Shown here: positions 16,942-25,634 of the stretch, piece by piece
Layout of the letters: each line of letters begins with the position of its first letter
Position numbering within the stretch: the first letter of the stretch is position 1
Assembly (NCBI RefSeq): GCF_040720935.1
Contig: NZ_JBFDAE010000012.1
Span: 78,575 to 142,574, forward strand
Direction: 5' to 3'
DNA from: Jejuia sp040720935
GTDB lineage: Bacteria > Bacteroidota > Bacteroidia > Flavobacteriales > Flavobacteriaceae
DNA: 64,000 nucleotides
Made by a program: the position numbers and the translations under genes
Notes under the pieces: model-generated
Told to the model about the DNA's origin: nothing
The model's database searches: none
Seen by the model: only the letters and a program-made list of their open reading frames with translations

Positions 16942-17619
16942 TTATTCAACACGTCTCAAACCATTTAAATCTTCAATTTTAATAAACTTACCTAAAGTAG
17001 AAATTAAGCTTTCCTTTCTAAATTGAGATAATACGCGAATTGCAGATTCTGTAGCTGTACCCACAATATTAGCGTAGTCTTCGCGAGATAATACAACACT
17101 TAAAGTCCCATCAGGGTTTACACCAAAATTTTCATTAACATAAATCAGGGCTTCGGCTAAACGTTGCCGCACAGATTTTTGTGCCATATTTACAATAATA
17201 TCGTCTGCATCTTTTAAATCATGAGCCATTTCCTTTAACATATCAAAAGAAAATTTTGGGTTTTTTTGAAGATCAGCAATAATTTCGCTTCGCGGAATAA
17301 AACAAACTTCCATGTCATTTAAGGCAGTTGCTTGTAAATTTGAGTTTTCATTTGAAACCAAAGAACGTTGCCCTAACATTTGCCCTTTCACAACCATCTT
17401 TACAATTTGGTCTTTCCCATTTTCACTCAATTTTGACAATTTACAAATACCATCTTTCACACAATACAAACCATTGATGGCCTCTCCTTCCTGAAAAATA
17501 ACCTCACCCTTTTTAATGAATTTAGAAGTCTTACAAGTAGAAATTCGCATTAACTCATCCTTAGTCAAAGACTTAAGCGCATTAAATTGTTTGATGATGC
17601 ATTGTTCACATTTCCCCAT
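16942..17619 (-). CDS. Crp/Fnr-family transcriptional regulator, probable cbb3 regulator
   Basis: A 225-residue regulator with an N-terminal cyclic-nucleotide-binding fold (residues 25-135) and a C-terminal winged helix. The recognition helix VGTATESAIRVLSQFRKE keeps the E and R used by Fnr/Crp proteins to read TGA/TCA half-sites. Cysteines at C4 and C7 (MGKCEQC) and C29, plus later ones, could form an oxygen-sensing cluster as in Fnr, but the spacing is not the canonical E. coli one. It is transcribed divergently from ccoI, and matching palindromes occur in the shared promoter region and before ccoS. A role in switching on the high-affinity oxidase under low oxygen is inferred. Confidence 0.88.
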   Translation of the reverse strand: MGKCEQCIIKQFNALKSLTKDELMRISTCKTSKFIKKGEVIFQEGEAINGLYCVKDGICKLSKLSENGKDQIVKMVVKGQMLGQRSLVSNENSNLQATALNDMEVCFIPRSEIIADLQKNPKFSFDMLKEMAHDLKDADDIIVNMAQKSVRQRLAEALIYVNENFGVNPDGTLSVVLSREDYANIVGTATESAIRVLSQFRKESLISTLGKFIKIEDLNGLRRVE

Positions 17620-17657
17620 ACCCTATAGTTTGTTGGTTCTGTAAAAATAAAGAAAAC

Positions 17658-17671
17658 ATGACATATATCAT
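17658..17671. promoter_or_regulatory. Candidate Fnr-type site, ccoI promoter
   Basis: ATGA-CATATA-TCAT palindrome. Its centre (17664.5) is 36.5 bases from the final G of the ccoI -7-like element (17701), the same geometry as the site before ccoS. It also lies 39 bases from the regulator's own start codon on the other strand. Confidence 0.6.
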
Positions 17672-17693
17672 ATATTAACTCGCACTAATTTTT

Positions 17694-17701
17694 CACCTTT
17701 G
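17694..17701 (+). promoter_or_regulatory. Probable -7 element of ccoI
   Basis: CACCTTTG is one base off the Bacteroidota TAnnTTTG consensus and lies 25 bases before the ccoI ATG. An activator-dependent promoter with a weak -7 element would fit the upstream Fnr-type site. Confidence 0.45.
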
Positions 17702-17726
17702 CAAAAGGTATAAATGAGCAAATTTT

Positions 17727-20102
17727 ATGGGGCATACATCATGTTTCCATTGTGGACTAGATTCTACATCTTCTGAAATTGTCTATGATGACAAATCGTT
17801 TTGTTGTAACGGTTGCAAAACCGTGTACGAGATATTCTCTACAAACGATTTAACATGTTATTATGATTTACAAAATGCTCCCGGAGCTACTCCAAAAGAA
17901 ATTGAAGGCAAGTATAATTTTTTAGATAACACTAAAATTGTTGAAAACCTTCTGGAATTTAACGATGATAAAACTCAGATTGTAACATTATATATTCCAC
18001 ACATTCATTGCAGTTCTTGTATTTGGATTCTTGAAAACCTCAATAAATTACATAATTCAATAAGCTCATCAATCGTTAATTTCGGAAAGAAAACGGTTAG
18101 GGTGACTTATAATACTGATGATTTTTCAATAAAAGCATTAGTAAAACTTTTAAGTAGTATTGGTTACGAACCTTTTATTAGTTTGGATGATTATAGTGTT
18201 GGTAAAAAGAATGTTGATAGGTCGCTTATTTACAAATTAGGTATTGCTGGTTTTGCCTTTGGGAATATTATGTTTTTATCGTTTCCTGAATATTTTCAAG
18301 TTTCTGGATTTTGGATTGAAACTTATGCGCCTGTTTTTAGATGGTTGATGTTTGCGTTTTCATTGCCTGTTGTTTTTTACTCTGCTCAAGATTATTTTAT
18401 TTCGGCCTATAAAGGACTACGCTCTAAAATTTTAAATATTGATGTGCCCATAGCCTTGGGTGCTGCGGTGTTGTTTTTAAGGAGTACTGCAGAAATTGTT
18501 TTAGATATTGGCACAGGTTTTTTTGACAGTCTCTCTGGGCTTATTTTCTTCTTGCTGCTTGGGAAATTTTTCCAACAAAAAACCTATACGTTTTTATCAT
18601 TTGAACGGGATTATAAATCCTATTTCCCTATCGGAATTACTAAGATTTCTTCTGATAATTCTGAAGCTTCCATTCAGGTTTATGATATTGAAAAAGGCGA
18701 CAGACTTTTAATTAGAAACGAAGAATTGATTCCGGTGGATTGTATTCTGATAAAAGGACAAGCCCGCATCGATTATAGTTTTGTTACTGGGGAATCTGAA
18801 GCGGTTTCAAAACAATCTAGCGATAAATTATTTGCTGGCGGAAAACAATTGGATGGCAGTATTGAAGTTGATGTTTTAAAAACGGTTGAACAGAGTTATT
18901 TAACCCAGCTTTGGAGTAACGATGTGTTTAGTAAAAACAAAGAAGATGGTTTTACGACATTAACAAATGCCATTAGTAAACGGTTTACCATTGCTGTTTT
19001 GAGTATTGCTGTTATTGCTACAACTTACTGGATGTTTGTTGATGCTTCAAAAGCTTTAAATGTATTTACATCGGTACTTATTATTGCTTGCCCGTGCGCT
19101 ATTGCATTGGCTGCTCCGTTTACATTTGGGAACATATTACGTATTTTTGGAAAACTAAAATTCTATGCTAAAAATGCTACAGTTATTGAGCAATTAGCTA
19201 CTATTGATACGATAATTTTTGATAAAACAGGAACGATTACAGCCAATAAAGAAACGTCTATTGCATATGATGGTTTGGAACTTTCGGGTGATGAGGAATC
19301 GCTCTTAAAAAGCACCTTACGAAACTCAAATCATCCTTTGAGCAGGTCGTTATATGCGCTTTTGAATGACCATAATATTGTCACTTTAAATGATTATGAA
19401 GAACATATCGGTAAAGGGATTTCTGGGAAACATAATCAAGATTCTATAAAGGTTGGTTCTGCGCCTTTTGTAGGCTATACCTCTGAAATAGCTACTTTGA
19501 ATACGGCAGTTCATGTAAGTACGAACAATACTTACAAAGGAAAGTTTACGTTTTATAACCAATATAGAAAAGGACTTTCAAAATTATTTAACAAACTTAA
19601 AAAGCATTATGATTTGGTGATTCTTTCTGGTGATAATGAGGGTGAAAAAGAGAATTTGACCAAATTGCTTCCTTCGAAAACCAAGTTGTTTTTTAATCAG
19701 AAACCTGAAGATAAGCTGGAATATATTAAGCACCATCAAAATTCTGGCGCAAAAGTGTTGATGATTGGTGATGGTTTAAACGACGCTGGTGCATTGGCAC
19801 AGAGCAATGTTGGTATTGCTATTTCTGAGAATGTGAATGTGTTTTCCCCGGCCTGTGATGCTATTTTAGATGCTTCAAAATTCAATCAGTTATATCATTT
19901 TATAAAAGCTTCAAAATCGGCTATAACGATTATTAAATGGAGTTTTGCACTTTCATTTATTTATAATATCATTGGGCTATATTTTGCGGTTACTGGTCAA
20001 TTAGCTCCTGTAATTGCTGCTATTTTAATGCCTTTGAGTTCTATTAGTATTGTGGTGTTTACGACGGTTTGTACGAATGTTTTGGGGAAGAAATTGAAGT
20101 AG
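17727..20102 (+). CDS. ccoI: Copper-transporting P1B-type ATPase for cbb3 assembly (CcoI/FixI)
   Basis: A 791-residue P-type ATPase. It begins with a cysteine-rich metal-binding region (CFHCG, CCNGCKTVYE), then a heavy-metal-associated domain with HCSSCIW. The transmembrane metal motif is CPC (IIACPCAIALAAP). Phosphorylation motif DKTGTITANKE, the SNHPLSR nucleotide-binding motif and GDGLNDAGAL hinge follow in order. The CcoI/FixI subgroup delivers copper for the cbb3 oxidase binuclear centre, and the gene heads the cbb3 locus. It is divergent from the Crp/Fnr gene. Confidence 0.93.
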   Translation: MGHTSCFHCGLDSTSSEIVYDDKSFCCNGCKTVYEIFSTNDLTCYYDLQNAPGATPKEIEGKYNFLDNTKIVENLLEFNDDKTQIVTLYIPHIHCSSCIWILENLNKLHNSISSSIVNFGKKTVRVTYNTDDFSIKALVKLLSSIGYEPFISLDDYSVGKKNVDRSLIYKLGIAGFAFGNIMFLSFPEYFQVSGFWIETYAPVFRWLMFAFSLPVVFYSAQDYFISAYKGLRSKILNIDVPIALGAAVLFLRSTAEIVLDIGTGFFDSLSGLIFFLLLGKFFQQKTYTFLSFERDYKSYFPIGITKISSDNSEASIQVYDIEKGDRLLIRNEELIPVDCILIKGQARIDYSFVTGESEAVSKQSSDKLFAGGKQLDGSIEVDVLKTVEQSYLTQLWSNDVFSKNKEDGFTTLTNAISKRFTIAVLSIAVIATTYWMFVDASKALNVFTSVLIIACPCAIALAAPFTFGNILRIFGKLKFYAKNATVIEQLATIDTIIFDKTGTITANKETSIAYDGLELSGDEESLLKSTLRNSNHPLSRSLYALLNDHNIVTLNDYEEHIGKGISGKHNQDSIKVGSAPFVGYTSEIATLNTAVHVSTNNTYKGKFTFYNQYRKGLSKLFNKLKKHYDLVILSGDNEGEKENLTKLLPSKTKLFFNQKPEDKLEYIKHHQNSGAKVLMIGDGLNDAGALAQSNVGIAISENVNVFSPACDAILDASKFNQLYHFIKASKSAITIIKWSFALSFIYNIIGLYFAVTGQLAPVIAAILMPLSSISIVVFTTVCTNVLGKKLK

Positions 20103-20166
20103 GTTGTTACGCAGAGTTTCGCGGAGGTTTCGCAGAGATTCACAGAGAAAAAAATTGAGAACCGAA

Positions 20167-20232
20167 TTTGGCGGATAGATGCGTTAGGGATTGTAGTGGA
20201 AAGCCCGACCCCTTTTTGGGGTAACGCCCAAA
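20167..20232 (+). repeat. Structured intergenic element, copy 1 (short form)
   Basis: Conserved blocks GGCGGATAGATGCGTTAGGG, ATTGTAGTGGAAAGCCCGAC and a CCCC-TTTTT-GGGG hairpin ending TAACGCCC. The closing stem is GCGTT (20181-20185) with AACGC (20223-20227). Related copies lie at 25368, 26790 (minus), 33620 and 52126. It occupies the ccoI-ccoS gap. Confidence 0.75.
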
Positions 20233-20260
20233 GAAAAATTAGAATGATTACAAATAAGAA

Positions 20261-20280
20261 AACATGATAAATGTCATGTT
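20261..20280. promoter_or_regulatory. Candidate Fnr-type site, ccoS promoter
   Basis: AACATGA-TAAATG-TCATGTT, a palindrome with perfect 7-base arms. Its centre (20270.5) lies 36.5 bases upstream of the last G of the -7 element at 20307. With a start site a few bases further on, that corresponds to about -42, a class II activator position. Confidence 0.65.
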
Positions 20281-20299
20281 TTTCAGAACAGCATAAAAG

Positions 20300-20307
20300 T
20301 ACTTTTG
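20300..20307 (+). promoter_or_regulatory. Promoter -7 element of the ccoS-ccoNOQP operon
   Basis: TACTTTTG matches TAnnTTTG exactly and lies 20 bases before the ccoS start codon, downstream of the Fnr-type palindrome. Confidence 0.6.
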
Positions 20308-20327
20308 AACCATAACTTCTAATAGGT

Positions 20328-20513
20328 ATGAGCGTTATATATATTTTACTTGCTATCAGCATAACGGTAGCTATTGGCTTTTTTGTAGCCTTTATTCTTG
20401 CTGTAAAAAGCGGACAATTTGACGATAGTTATACACCATCGGTACGCATGCTTTTTGAAGACGAATTGATAAAAGATAAACCAAAGAAAACGATACTAAC
20501 CAAAAAAGATTAA
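20328..20513 (+). CDS. ccoS: cbb3-type cytochrome oxidase assembly protein CcoS
   Basis: A 61-residue single-span membrane protein. The N-terminal helix (SVIYILLAISITVAIGFFVAFILAV) is followed by the family motif KSGQFDD and a short charged tail. CcoS is needed to load cofactors into the cbb3 catalytic subunit. Its position between ccoI and ccoNO, ten bases before the latter, is typical. Confidence 0.93.
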   Translation: MSVIYILLAISITVAIGFFVAFILAVKSGQFDDSYTPSVRMLFEDELIKDKPKKTILTKKD

Positions 20514-20523
20514 TATTTCAATT

Positions 20524-22719
20524 ATGGAGATGCAACAGTTTCATTACGATAATAAAATCGTAACTAAATTCATTTATGCTACAATAGTTTTTGGCGTTGT
20601 AGGGATGGCGGTAGGTTTGCTACTTGCTTTTATGTTTCTATTCCCAAATCTTACCGATGGGATTTCGTGGCTTAGTTTTGGTCGTTTAAGACCTTTACAT
20701 ACCAATGCCGTGATTTTTGCCTTTGTGGGGAACGCCATGTTTGCCGGGATTTACTATTCGCTTCAGCGTTTATTAAAAGCCCGTATGGCAAGCGACCTAT
20801 TAAGTAATATTAACTTTTGGGGTTGGCAACTTATTATTGTTGCTGCTGCAATTTCGCTGCCTTTAGGGTATTCTACTTCTAAGGAATATGCCGAATTGGA
20901 ATGGCCTATTGATATTGCTATTGCACTAATTTGGGTGGTTTTTGGTGTTAATATGATTTGGACGATTTTAAAACGTCGCCAACGTCATCTTTATGTGGCT
21001 ATTTGGTTTTATATTGCCACGTTTGTAACGGTTGCTGTACTTCATATTTTTAATAGTTTAGAATTGCCTGTAAGTGCAATGAAAAGTTATTCGGTTTATG
21101 CTGGTGTGCAAGATGCACTTGTACAATGGTGGTACGGACATAATGCGGTTGCCTTCTTTTTAACGACGCCGTTTTTAGGATTGATGTATTATTTTGTTCC
21201 TAAAGCAGCCAACAGACCTGTGTATTCTTATAGATTATCTATTGTGCACTTTTGGTCGTTAATCTTTATTTATATCTGGGCTGGACCACACCACTTATTA
21301 TATACAGCTTTACCAGAATGGGCGCAGAACCTAGGTGTTGCATTCTCGGTTATGTTATTAATGCCATCTTGGGGTGGTATGATAAACGGTCTTTTAACAC
21401 TCCGTGGTGCTTGGGATAAAGTACGAATCGACCCTGTTTTAAAATTCTTGGTTGTAGCCATTACCGGTTATGGTATGGCAACTTTTGAAGGTCCAACACT
21501 ATCATTAAAAAGTGTCAATGCTGTAGCCCACTTTACCGATTGGATTATTGCTCACGTACACGTTGGCGCATTGGCATGGAATGGCTTTATGGCGTTTGGT
21601 ATCATTTATTACTTAATACCTCGCTTATTTAAAACTAAAATGTACTCATTAGCCTTAGCAAATTTACATTTTTGGGTAGGCACTTTAGGTATTATTATCT
21701 ATGCGCTACCAATGTATGTTGCTGGTTTTACGCAATATTCTATGTGGCAACAATTTAATCCAGATGGCACTTTAGTGTATGGTAACTTTTTAGAAACCGT
21801 TACTGAGATTATACCCATGTACTGGATGCGTGCTATTGGTGGTACACTTTATATTGTAGGTATGTTCATCTTGGTTTATAATGTTATAATGACTGTTAAA
21901 CAAGGTAGTAAAGTTGAAGATGAATTAGCCGAAGCACCAGCTTTAGAACGCGTTACTAAAAAACGTACTTCTGGCGAAGGCTGGCACACTTGGTTAGAGA
22001 GAAGACCAATTCAATTAACCATTTTAGCAACAGTAGCTATTTTAATTGGAGGTATTATTCAAATTGTACCGACAATTATGGTAAAATCGAATATTCCAAC
22101 CATATCTAGTGTGAAACCTTATACACCTTTAGAATTGGAAGGTAGGGATATTTACATCCGTGAAGGCTGTGTGGGCTGCCACTCACAAATGATTCGTCCG
22201 TTTAGACACGAAGTTGAACGTTATGGCGAATACTCAAAAGCTGGCGAGTTTGTTTACGACCACCCATTCCTTTGGGGAAGTAAACGTACAGGGCCAGATT
22301 TACACAGAATTGGCGCCAAGTATTCTGATAACTGGCACTTTAACCATATGTATGACCCACAAAGTACCTCATCCGGTTCTATCATGCCACGTTATCCTTG
22401 GCTAATTACAGGACCATCTAGTAAACTTGATAAATCCCAAACAGAGGCAAAAATGGAAGCTATGGTTACATTAGGTGTACCTTATACTGATGAAGACATT
22501 ACCAATGCACAACAAAACATGTTAGACCAAGGTGCTCAAATTGAAGAAAACCTCCATAACGACCCAGATTTTGCTAAAACTTATGAAGCAGATAAGAAAT
22601 ATGCTTCTGATAATGGCGAAGAGTTTATAGAAATGAAAAACAGGGAGATTGTTGCCATGATAGCTTATTTGCAACGATTGGGAACTGATATTCATGTAAA
22701 ACCTGAGCAACAACAATAA
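20524..22719 (+). CDS. ccoNO: cbb3-type cytochrome c oxidase, fused subunits I and II (CcoN-CcoO)
   Basis: A 731-residue fusion of the catalytic haem-copper subunit CcoN (about residues 1-480) with the membrane-anchored cytochrome c subunit CcoO. CcoN landmarks include RPLHTNAVIFAF, the WWYGHNAVAFF and GPHHLLY copper/haem ligand regions, and DWIIAHVHVGALAWNG. The CcoO part begins after LERRPIQLTILATVAILIGG and has one c-type haem site, CVGCHSQM, followed by RPFRHE. Separate ccoN and ccoO genes are usual in Proteobacteria; the fusion is characteristic of Bacteroidota. The protein reduces oxygen with high affinity and pumps protons. Confidence 0.95.
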   Translation: MEMQQFHYDNKIVTKFIYATIVFGVVGMAVGLLLAFMFLFPNLTDGISWLSFGRLRPLHTNAVIFAFVGNAMFAGIYYSLQRLLKARMASDLLSNINFWGWQLIIVAAAISLPLGYSTSKEYAELEWPIDIAIALIWVVFGVNMIWTILKRRQRHLYVAIWFYIATFVTVAVLHIFNSLELPVSAMKSYSVYAGVQDALVQWWYGHNAVAFFLTTPFLGLMYYFVPKAANRPVYSYRLSIVHFWSLIFIYIWAGPHHLLYTALPEWAQNLGVAFSVMLLMPSWGGMINGLLTLRGAWDKVRIDPVLKFLVVAITGYGMATFEGPTLSLKSVNAVAHFTDWIIAHVHVGALAWNGFMAFGIIYYLIPRLFKTKMYSLALANLHFWVGTLGIIIYALPMYVAGFTQYSMWQQFNPDGTLVYGNFLETVTEIIPMYWMRAIGGTLYIVGMFILVYNVIMTVKQGSKVEDELAEAPALERVTKKRTSGEGWHTWLERRPIQLTILATVAILIGGIIQIVPTIMVKSNIPTISSVKPYTPLELEGRDIYIREGCVGCHSQMIRPFRHEVERYGEYSKAGEFVYDHPFLWGSKRTGPDLHRIGAKYSDNWHFNHMYDPQSTSSGSIMPRYPWLITGPSSKLDKSQTEAKMEAMVTLGVPYTDEDITNAQQNMLDQGAQIEENLHNDPDFAKTYEADKKYASDNGEEFIEMKNREIVAMIAYLQRLGTDIHVKPEQQQ

Positions 22720-22740
22720 CCATCAAAATTATTTAAAACC

Positions 22741-22926
22741 ATGTTGAAATACATAAAAAACCATATGGAGAGCATTACGGGAATCGAGGTTTATCCGATG
22801 ATTTCCCTACTTATCTTCTTTACTTTTTTTGTACTCCTATTTTGGTGGGTTATTACCGCTAAAAAAGACTATATAAAAACCGTAAGCAACCTGCCATTAG
22901 ACAAACAAAACGACGATATATCATGA
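22741..22926 (+). CDS. ccoQ: CcoQ-like small subunit of cbb3 oxidase
   Basis: A 61-residue protein with one transmembrane helix (near residues 19-39, SLLIFFTFFVLLFWWVI) and a short cytoplasmic tail. Size, topology and position between ccoNO and ccoP identify it as the stabilising CcoQ/FixQ subunit, although sequence conservation in this family is low. It overlaps the ccoP start by four bases, implying translational coupling. Confidence 0.8.
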   Translation: MLKYIKNHMESITGIEVYPMISLLIFFTFFVLLFWWVITAKKDYIKTVSNLPLDKQNDDIS

Positions 22927-23828
22927 GAAATTTAGTTCCATCCTGGATTCGAGTTCCAGTAGTATTTTTTATTATTTTCGGAGCCGTAGAGTTCTTTATA
23001 GATTCTGGAGAGAAACCAGCATTTATAGAATATCCCGCAGTATTACTCTTTTTGCTTTTAGTGCTTTTAATTCTTATTGCTATTGAAGCGATTGTTGGAG
23101 CCTTAGAAAATGTCATGCTTCAAAAATTAGATGAAGAAGCTAAAGCTAAATTTTTAGCTAAAAAAGAATCCGCTTATAAATTCACTTGGTTAAAAGAAAC
23201 CTACACAAAACTTTTAGGTTCAAAACCGATTGAAGAAGAAGGCGAAATTATTTTAGACCATAACTACGATGGTATTAAAGAATTAGACAACAACTTACCG
23301 CCATGGTGGGTGTATGCCTTTTATATTTCAATTGTTTTTGCATTTGTTTACCTAGCCAAATACCATGTCTTTAATGGCGATACTCAAATAGATGAATTTG
23401 AAACTGAATTAGCAGAAGCTAAAATAGCTATAGAGGAATACAAAAAAACAGCAAAGAATTTAGTTGATGCCAATACGGTAACTCAACTTACCGAAGCAGG
23501 AGATTTAGCCGCTGGAAAAGCAATATTCCAAACAAACTGTGTGGCATGCCATATGGCAGATGGCGGCGGTGGTATTGGACCGAATTTAACCGATAAACAT
23601 TGGATTTTAGGTGGCGATATTAAAAGCATATTTACAACCATATCAGAAGGTGGGCGTTCAGGAAAAGGAATGATTGCTTGGAAAACACAGCTTAAACCTT
23701 TAGAAATGGCACAGGTAGCCAGTTATGTTTTAACATTTCAAGGAACTACGCCAGCAAACCCAAAAGCCGCAGAAGGTGATGTTTGGGTAGATGAAAATGC
23801 TGAAACTCCTACTGAAGCTGTTGAGTAA
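22923..23828 (+). CDS. ccoP: cbb3-type oxidase subunit III (CcoP), single-haem form
   Basis: A 301-residue membrane-anchored cytochrome c. Two N-terminal hydrophobic helices are followed by the CcoP N-terminal-domain signature YDGIKELDNNLPPWWVYAFY and a further helix. Only one c-type haem motif is present (CVACHMADGGGGIGPNLTD), whereas proteobacterial CcoP has two. The acidic tail (DENAETPTEAVE) is unusual but not diagnostic. It passes electrons from periplasmic donors to CcoO. Confidence 0.93.
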   Translation: MRNLVPSWIRVPVVFFIIFGAVEFFIDSGEKPAFIEYPAVLLFLLLVLLILIAIEAIVGALENVMLQKLDEEAKAKFLAKKESAYKFTWLKETYTKLLGSKPIEEEGEIILDHNYDGIKELDNNLPPWWVYAFYISIVFAFVYLAKYHVFNGDTQIDEFETELAEAKIAIEEYKKTAKNLVDANTVTQLTEAGDLAAGKAIFQTNCVACHMADGGGGIGPNLTDKHWILGGDIKSIFTTISEGGRSGKGMIAWKTQLKPLEMAQVASYVLTFQGTTPANPKAAEGDVWVDENAETPTEAVE

Positions 23829-23894
23829 ATGGTAACAGATTCAACATAAACTAAACTAAGTTGAAAAACCTGACAGGTCTAAAAAGCAAAAACC

Positions 23895-25319
23895 GTGGAA
23901 ACCCCAGAAAACGAAACATTCAGAGATTCTATTGGTACGGTAACCAAAGAGGGGAAACGTGCTTGGGTATTTCCTAAAAAACCTAGCGGTAAGTTTTACA
24001 AATACCGAAAACTGGTTAGTTATGGTTTATTGGCGTTTTTATTACTATCGCCATTTATAAAAATTAACGGCAATCAATTTTTGATGTTCAATATATTAGA
24101 ACGTCGATTTAATATATTTGGTTTTCCATTTTGGCCACAAGATTTTCATCTGTTTGTTATTTCAATGTTAATTGGTGTCATATTTATTGCACTATTTACG
24201 GTGTCTTTTGGTCGGATTTTTTGCGGATGGATTTGCCCACAAACCATTTTTATGGAAATGGTTTTCAGACGTATTGAATATTGGATTGAAGGTGATAGAG
24301 GAAAACAAATTCGGTTATCAAAACAACCATGGAATGCAGAAAAAATTAGAAAGAAAGGATTAAAACTGATTATATTTTTAATCATTTCGTTCATTATTGC
24401 TAATGTGTTTTTAGCTTATTTAATTGGAAGCGATAAACTTATACAATATATAATCGATGGGCCTTTTAGCCATTTAAGTACACTTATTTCGTTAATTATT
24501 TTTACAGCGGTATTCTATTTTGTATTTGCTTGGTTTAGAGAACAAGTCTGTATAATTGCCTGTCCTTACGGAAGGTTGCAAGGGGTTTTATTGGACAAAA
24601 AATCAATTGTGGTGGCTTACGACCATAAACGTGGCGAAGCTGAAAACGGCAGAAAGAAATTCAGAAAAAATGAAGACCGGGCAGCCTTAGGTTATGGTGA
24701 TTGTATTGATTGTATGCAATGTGTACATGTTTGTCCGACAGGTATTGATATTAGAAACGGCACACAATTAGAATGTGTAAACTGTACGGCTTGTATTGAT
24801 GAATGCGACCATATTATGGAAAGTATTAATCTTCCAAAAGGGTTGATTAGATATGCTAGTGAAGAAAACATAGAAACAAAAGCACCGTTTAAAATTACCA
24901 ATAGAATGAAAGGCTATATAGCCGTTTTAACTATTTTGGTTGGATTGCTAACAGGGATGCTTTTTTTAAGAAACGATATAGAAGCCAATATTTTGAGGCT
25001 ACCTGGTCAATTATATGAGCACAAAGACAACAATATTATCAGTAATGTGTTTACTTATAAATTGGTTAATAAAACATCTAAGGATATTGAGGATGTGAGT
25101 TTTAAACTGATGTCACATAAAGGCGAATTAAAATTGGTGGCTACGCACGACAGTTTTGTGGTACCAAGTCAGGACCTTGCTAAAGGCACTTTGTTTGTAG
25201 AGATAAATAATTCCGCTTTAACGGGCGATAGAAATAAAATAAAGATTGGTGTTTACTCGGGCGATAAATTAATTGAATCGACAACGGCAAATTTTTTAGG
25301 CCCTAGGAGTTATAAATAA
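23895..25319 (+). CDS. ccoG: Cytochrome c oxidase accessory protein CcoG (FixG/RdxA)
   Basis: A 474-residue polytopic membrane protein with ferredoxin-type clusters. Motifs are RIFCGWICPQTIFMEMVFRR, IIACPYGRLQG, CIDCMQCVHVCPTGIDIRNG and CVNCTACIDECD. Members act as copper-reducing proteins in cbb3 assembly. The start is a GTG at 23895 (protein begins METPENETFRDSIGTV), since no ATG precedes the conserved region. The C-terminal 130 residues form the soluble Ig-like domain of the family. It is followed by a repeat-filled gap. Confidence 0.92.
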   Translation: METPENETFRDSIGTVTKEGKRAWVFPKKPSGKFYKYRKLVSYGLLAFLLLSPFIKINGNQFLMFNILERRFNIFGFPFWPQDFHLFVISMLIGVIFIALFTVSFGRIFCGWICPQTIFMEMVFRRIEYWIEGDRGKQIRLSKQPWNAEKIRKKGLKLIIFLIISFIIANVFLAYLIGSDKLIQYIIDGPFSHLSTLISLIIFTAVFYFVFAWFREQVCIIACPYGRLQGVLLDKKSIVVAYDHKRGEAENGRKKFRKNEDRAALGYGDCIDCMQCVHVCPTGIDIRNGTQLECVNCTACIDECDHIMESINLPKGLIRYASEENIETKAPFKITNRMKGYIAVLTILVGLLTGMLFLRNDIEANILRLPGQLYEHKDNNIISNVFTYKLVNKTSKDIEDVSFKLMSHKGELKLVATHDSFVVPSQDLAKGTLFVEINNSALTGDRNKIKIGVYSGDKLIESTTANFLGPRSYK

Positions 25320-25367
25320 GTTGGGAAGCACGAAGACAGAAGACAGAAGACAGAAGTTGGAAGTGAC

Positions 25368-25513
25368 TTTGGCAGATGGGTGCATTAGGGATTGAAGCGG
25401 CATCCTTTTTTATGTCAGTTCGAGTGTTTTGTGAAGCATGAGCAAAATGTATCGAGAACAAATAAAAAAGATATAGCGGAAAGCCCGACCCGAGGTACGA
25501 AGGGAAATGCCAT
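25368..25513 (+). repeat. Structured intergenic element, copy 2 (long form)
   Basis: Carries the conserved blocks TTTGGCAGATGGGTGCATTA, GGGATTGAAGCGG and GCGGAAAGCCCGACCCG. The closing stem is GCATT (25382-25386) with AATGC (25506-25510), a compensatory change relative to copy 1. An extra arm beginning CATCCTTTTT and ending AAAAAAGATAT is inserted before the AGCCCGACCC block. Confidence 0.7.
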
Positions 25514-25552
25514 AAAAAAGTCAGCAGTATTTTGGTATGCAGTTGGCAGTCT

Positions 25553-25580
25553 CCTGCAAGGTTTTGAAAACCTTGTAGGT
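25553..25580. repeat. Inverted repeat CCTGCAAGGTTTTGAAAACC type
   Basis: A near-perfect palindrome centred on TTTTGAAAA. Relatives lie at 32224-32251 and 52299-52328. It may act as a bidirectional terminator at gene ends. Confidence 0.7.
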
Positions 25581-25634
25581 ATAAATATAAATATTAACTA
25601 AAAACAGATTCCTGCCTTCGCAGGAATGACAGAT

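Larger units (their letters stand above)
25320..25634. other. Repeat-filled gap between ccoG and fixH
   Basis: No gene is seen in these 315 bases. They hold a short AGACAGA run, a long-form copy of the structured intergenic element (25368-25513), the inverted repeat CCTGCAAGGTTTTGAAAACC continuing to 25580, and a TTCCTGCCTTCGCAGG repeat ending against the fixH-like start. Confidence 0.7.

Noticed and set aside
25392..25601. A 69-residue open frame in the ccoG-fixH gap
   Set aside because: It is made wholly of dispersed repeats (structured element and a palindrome), with no ribosome-binding site or family resemblance.
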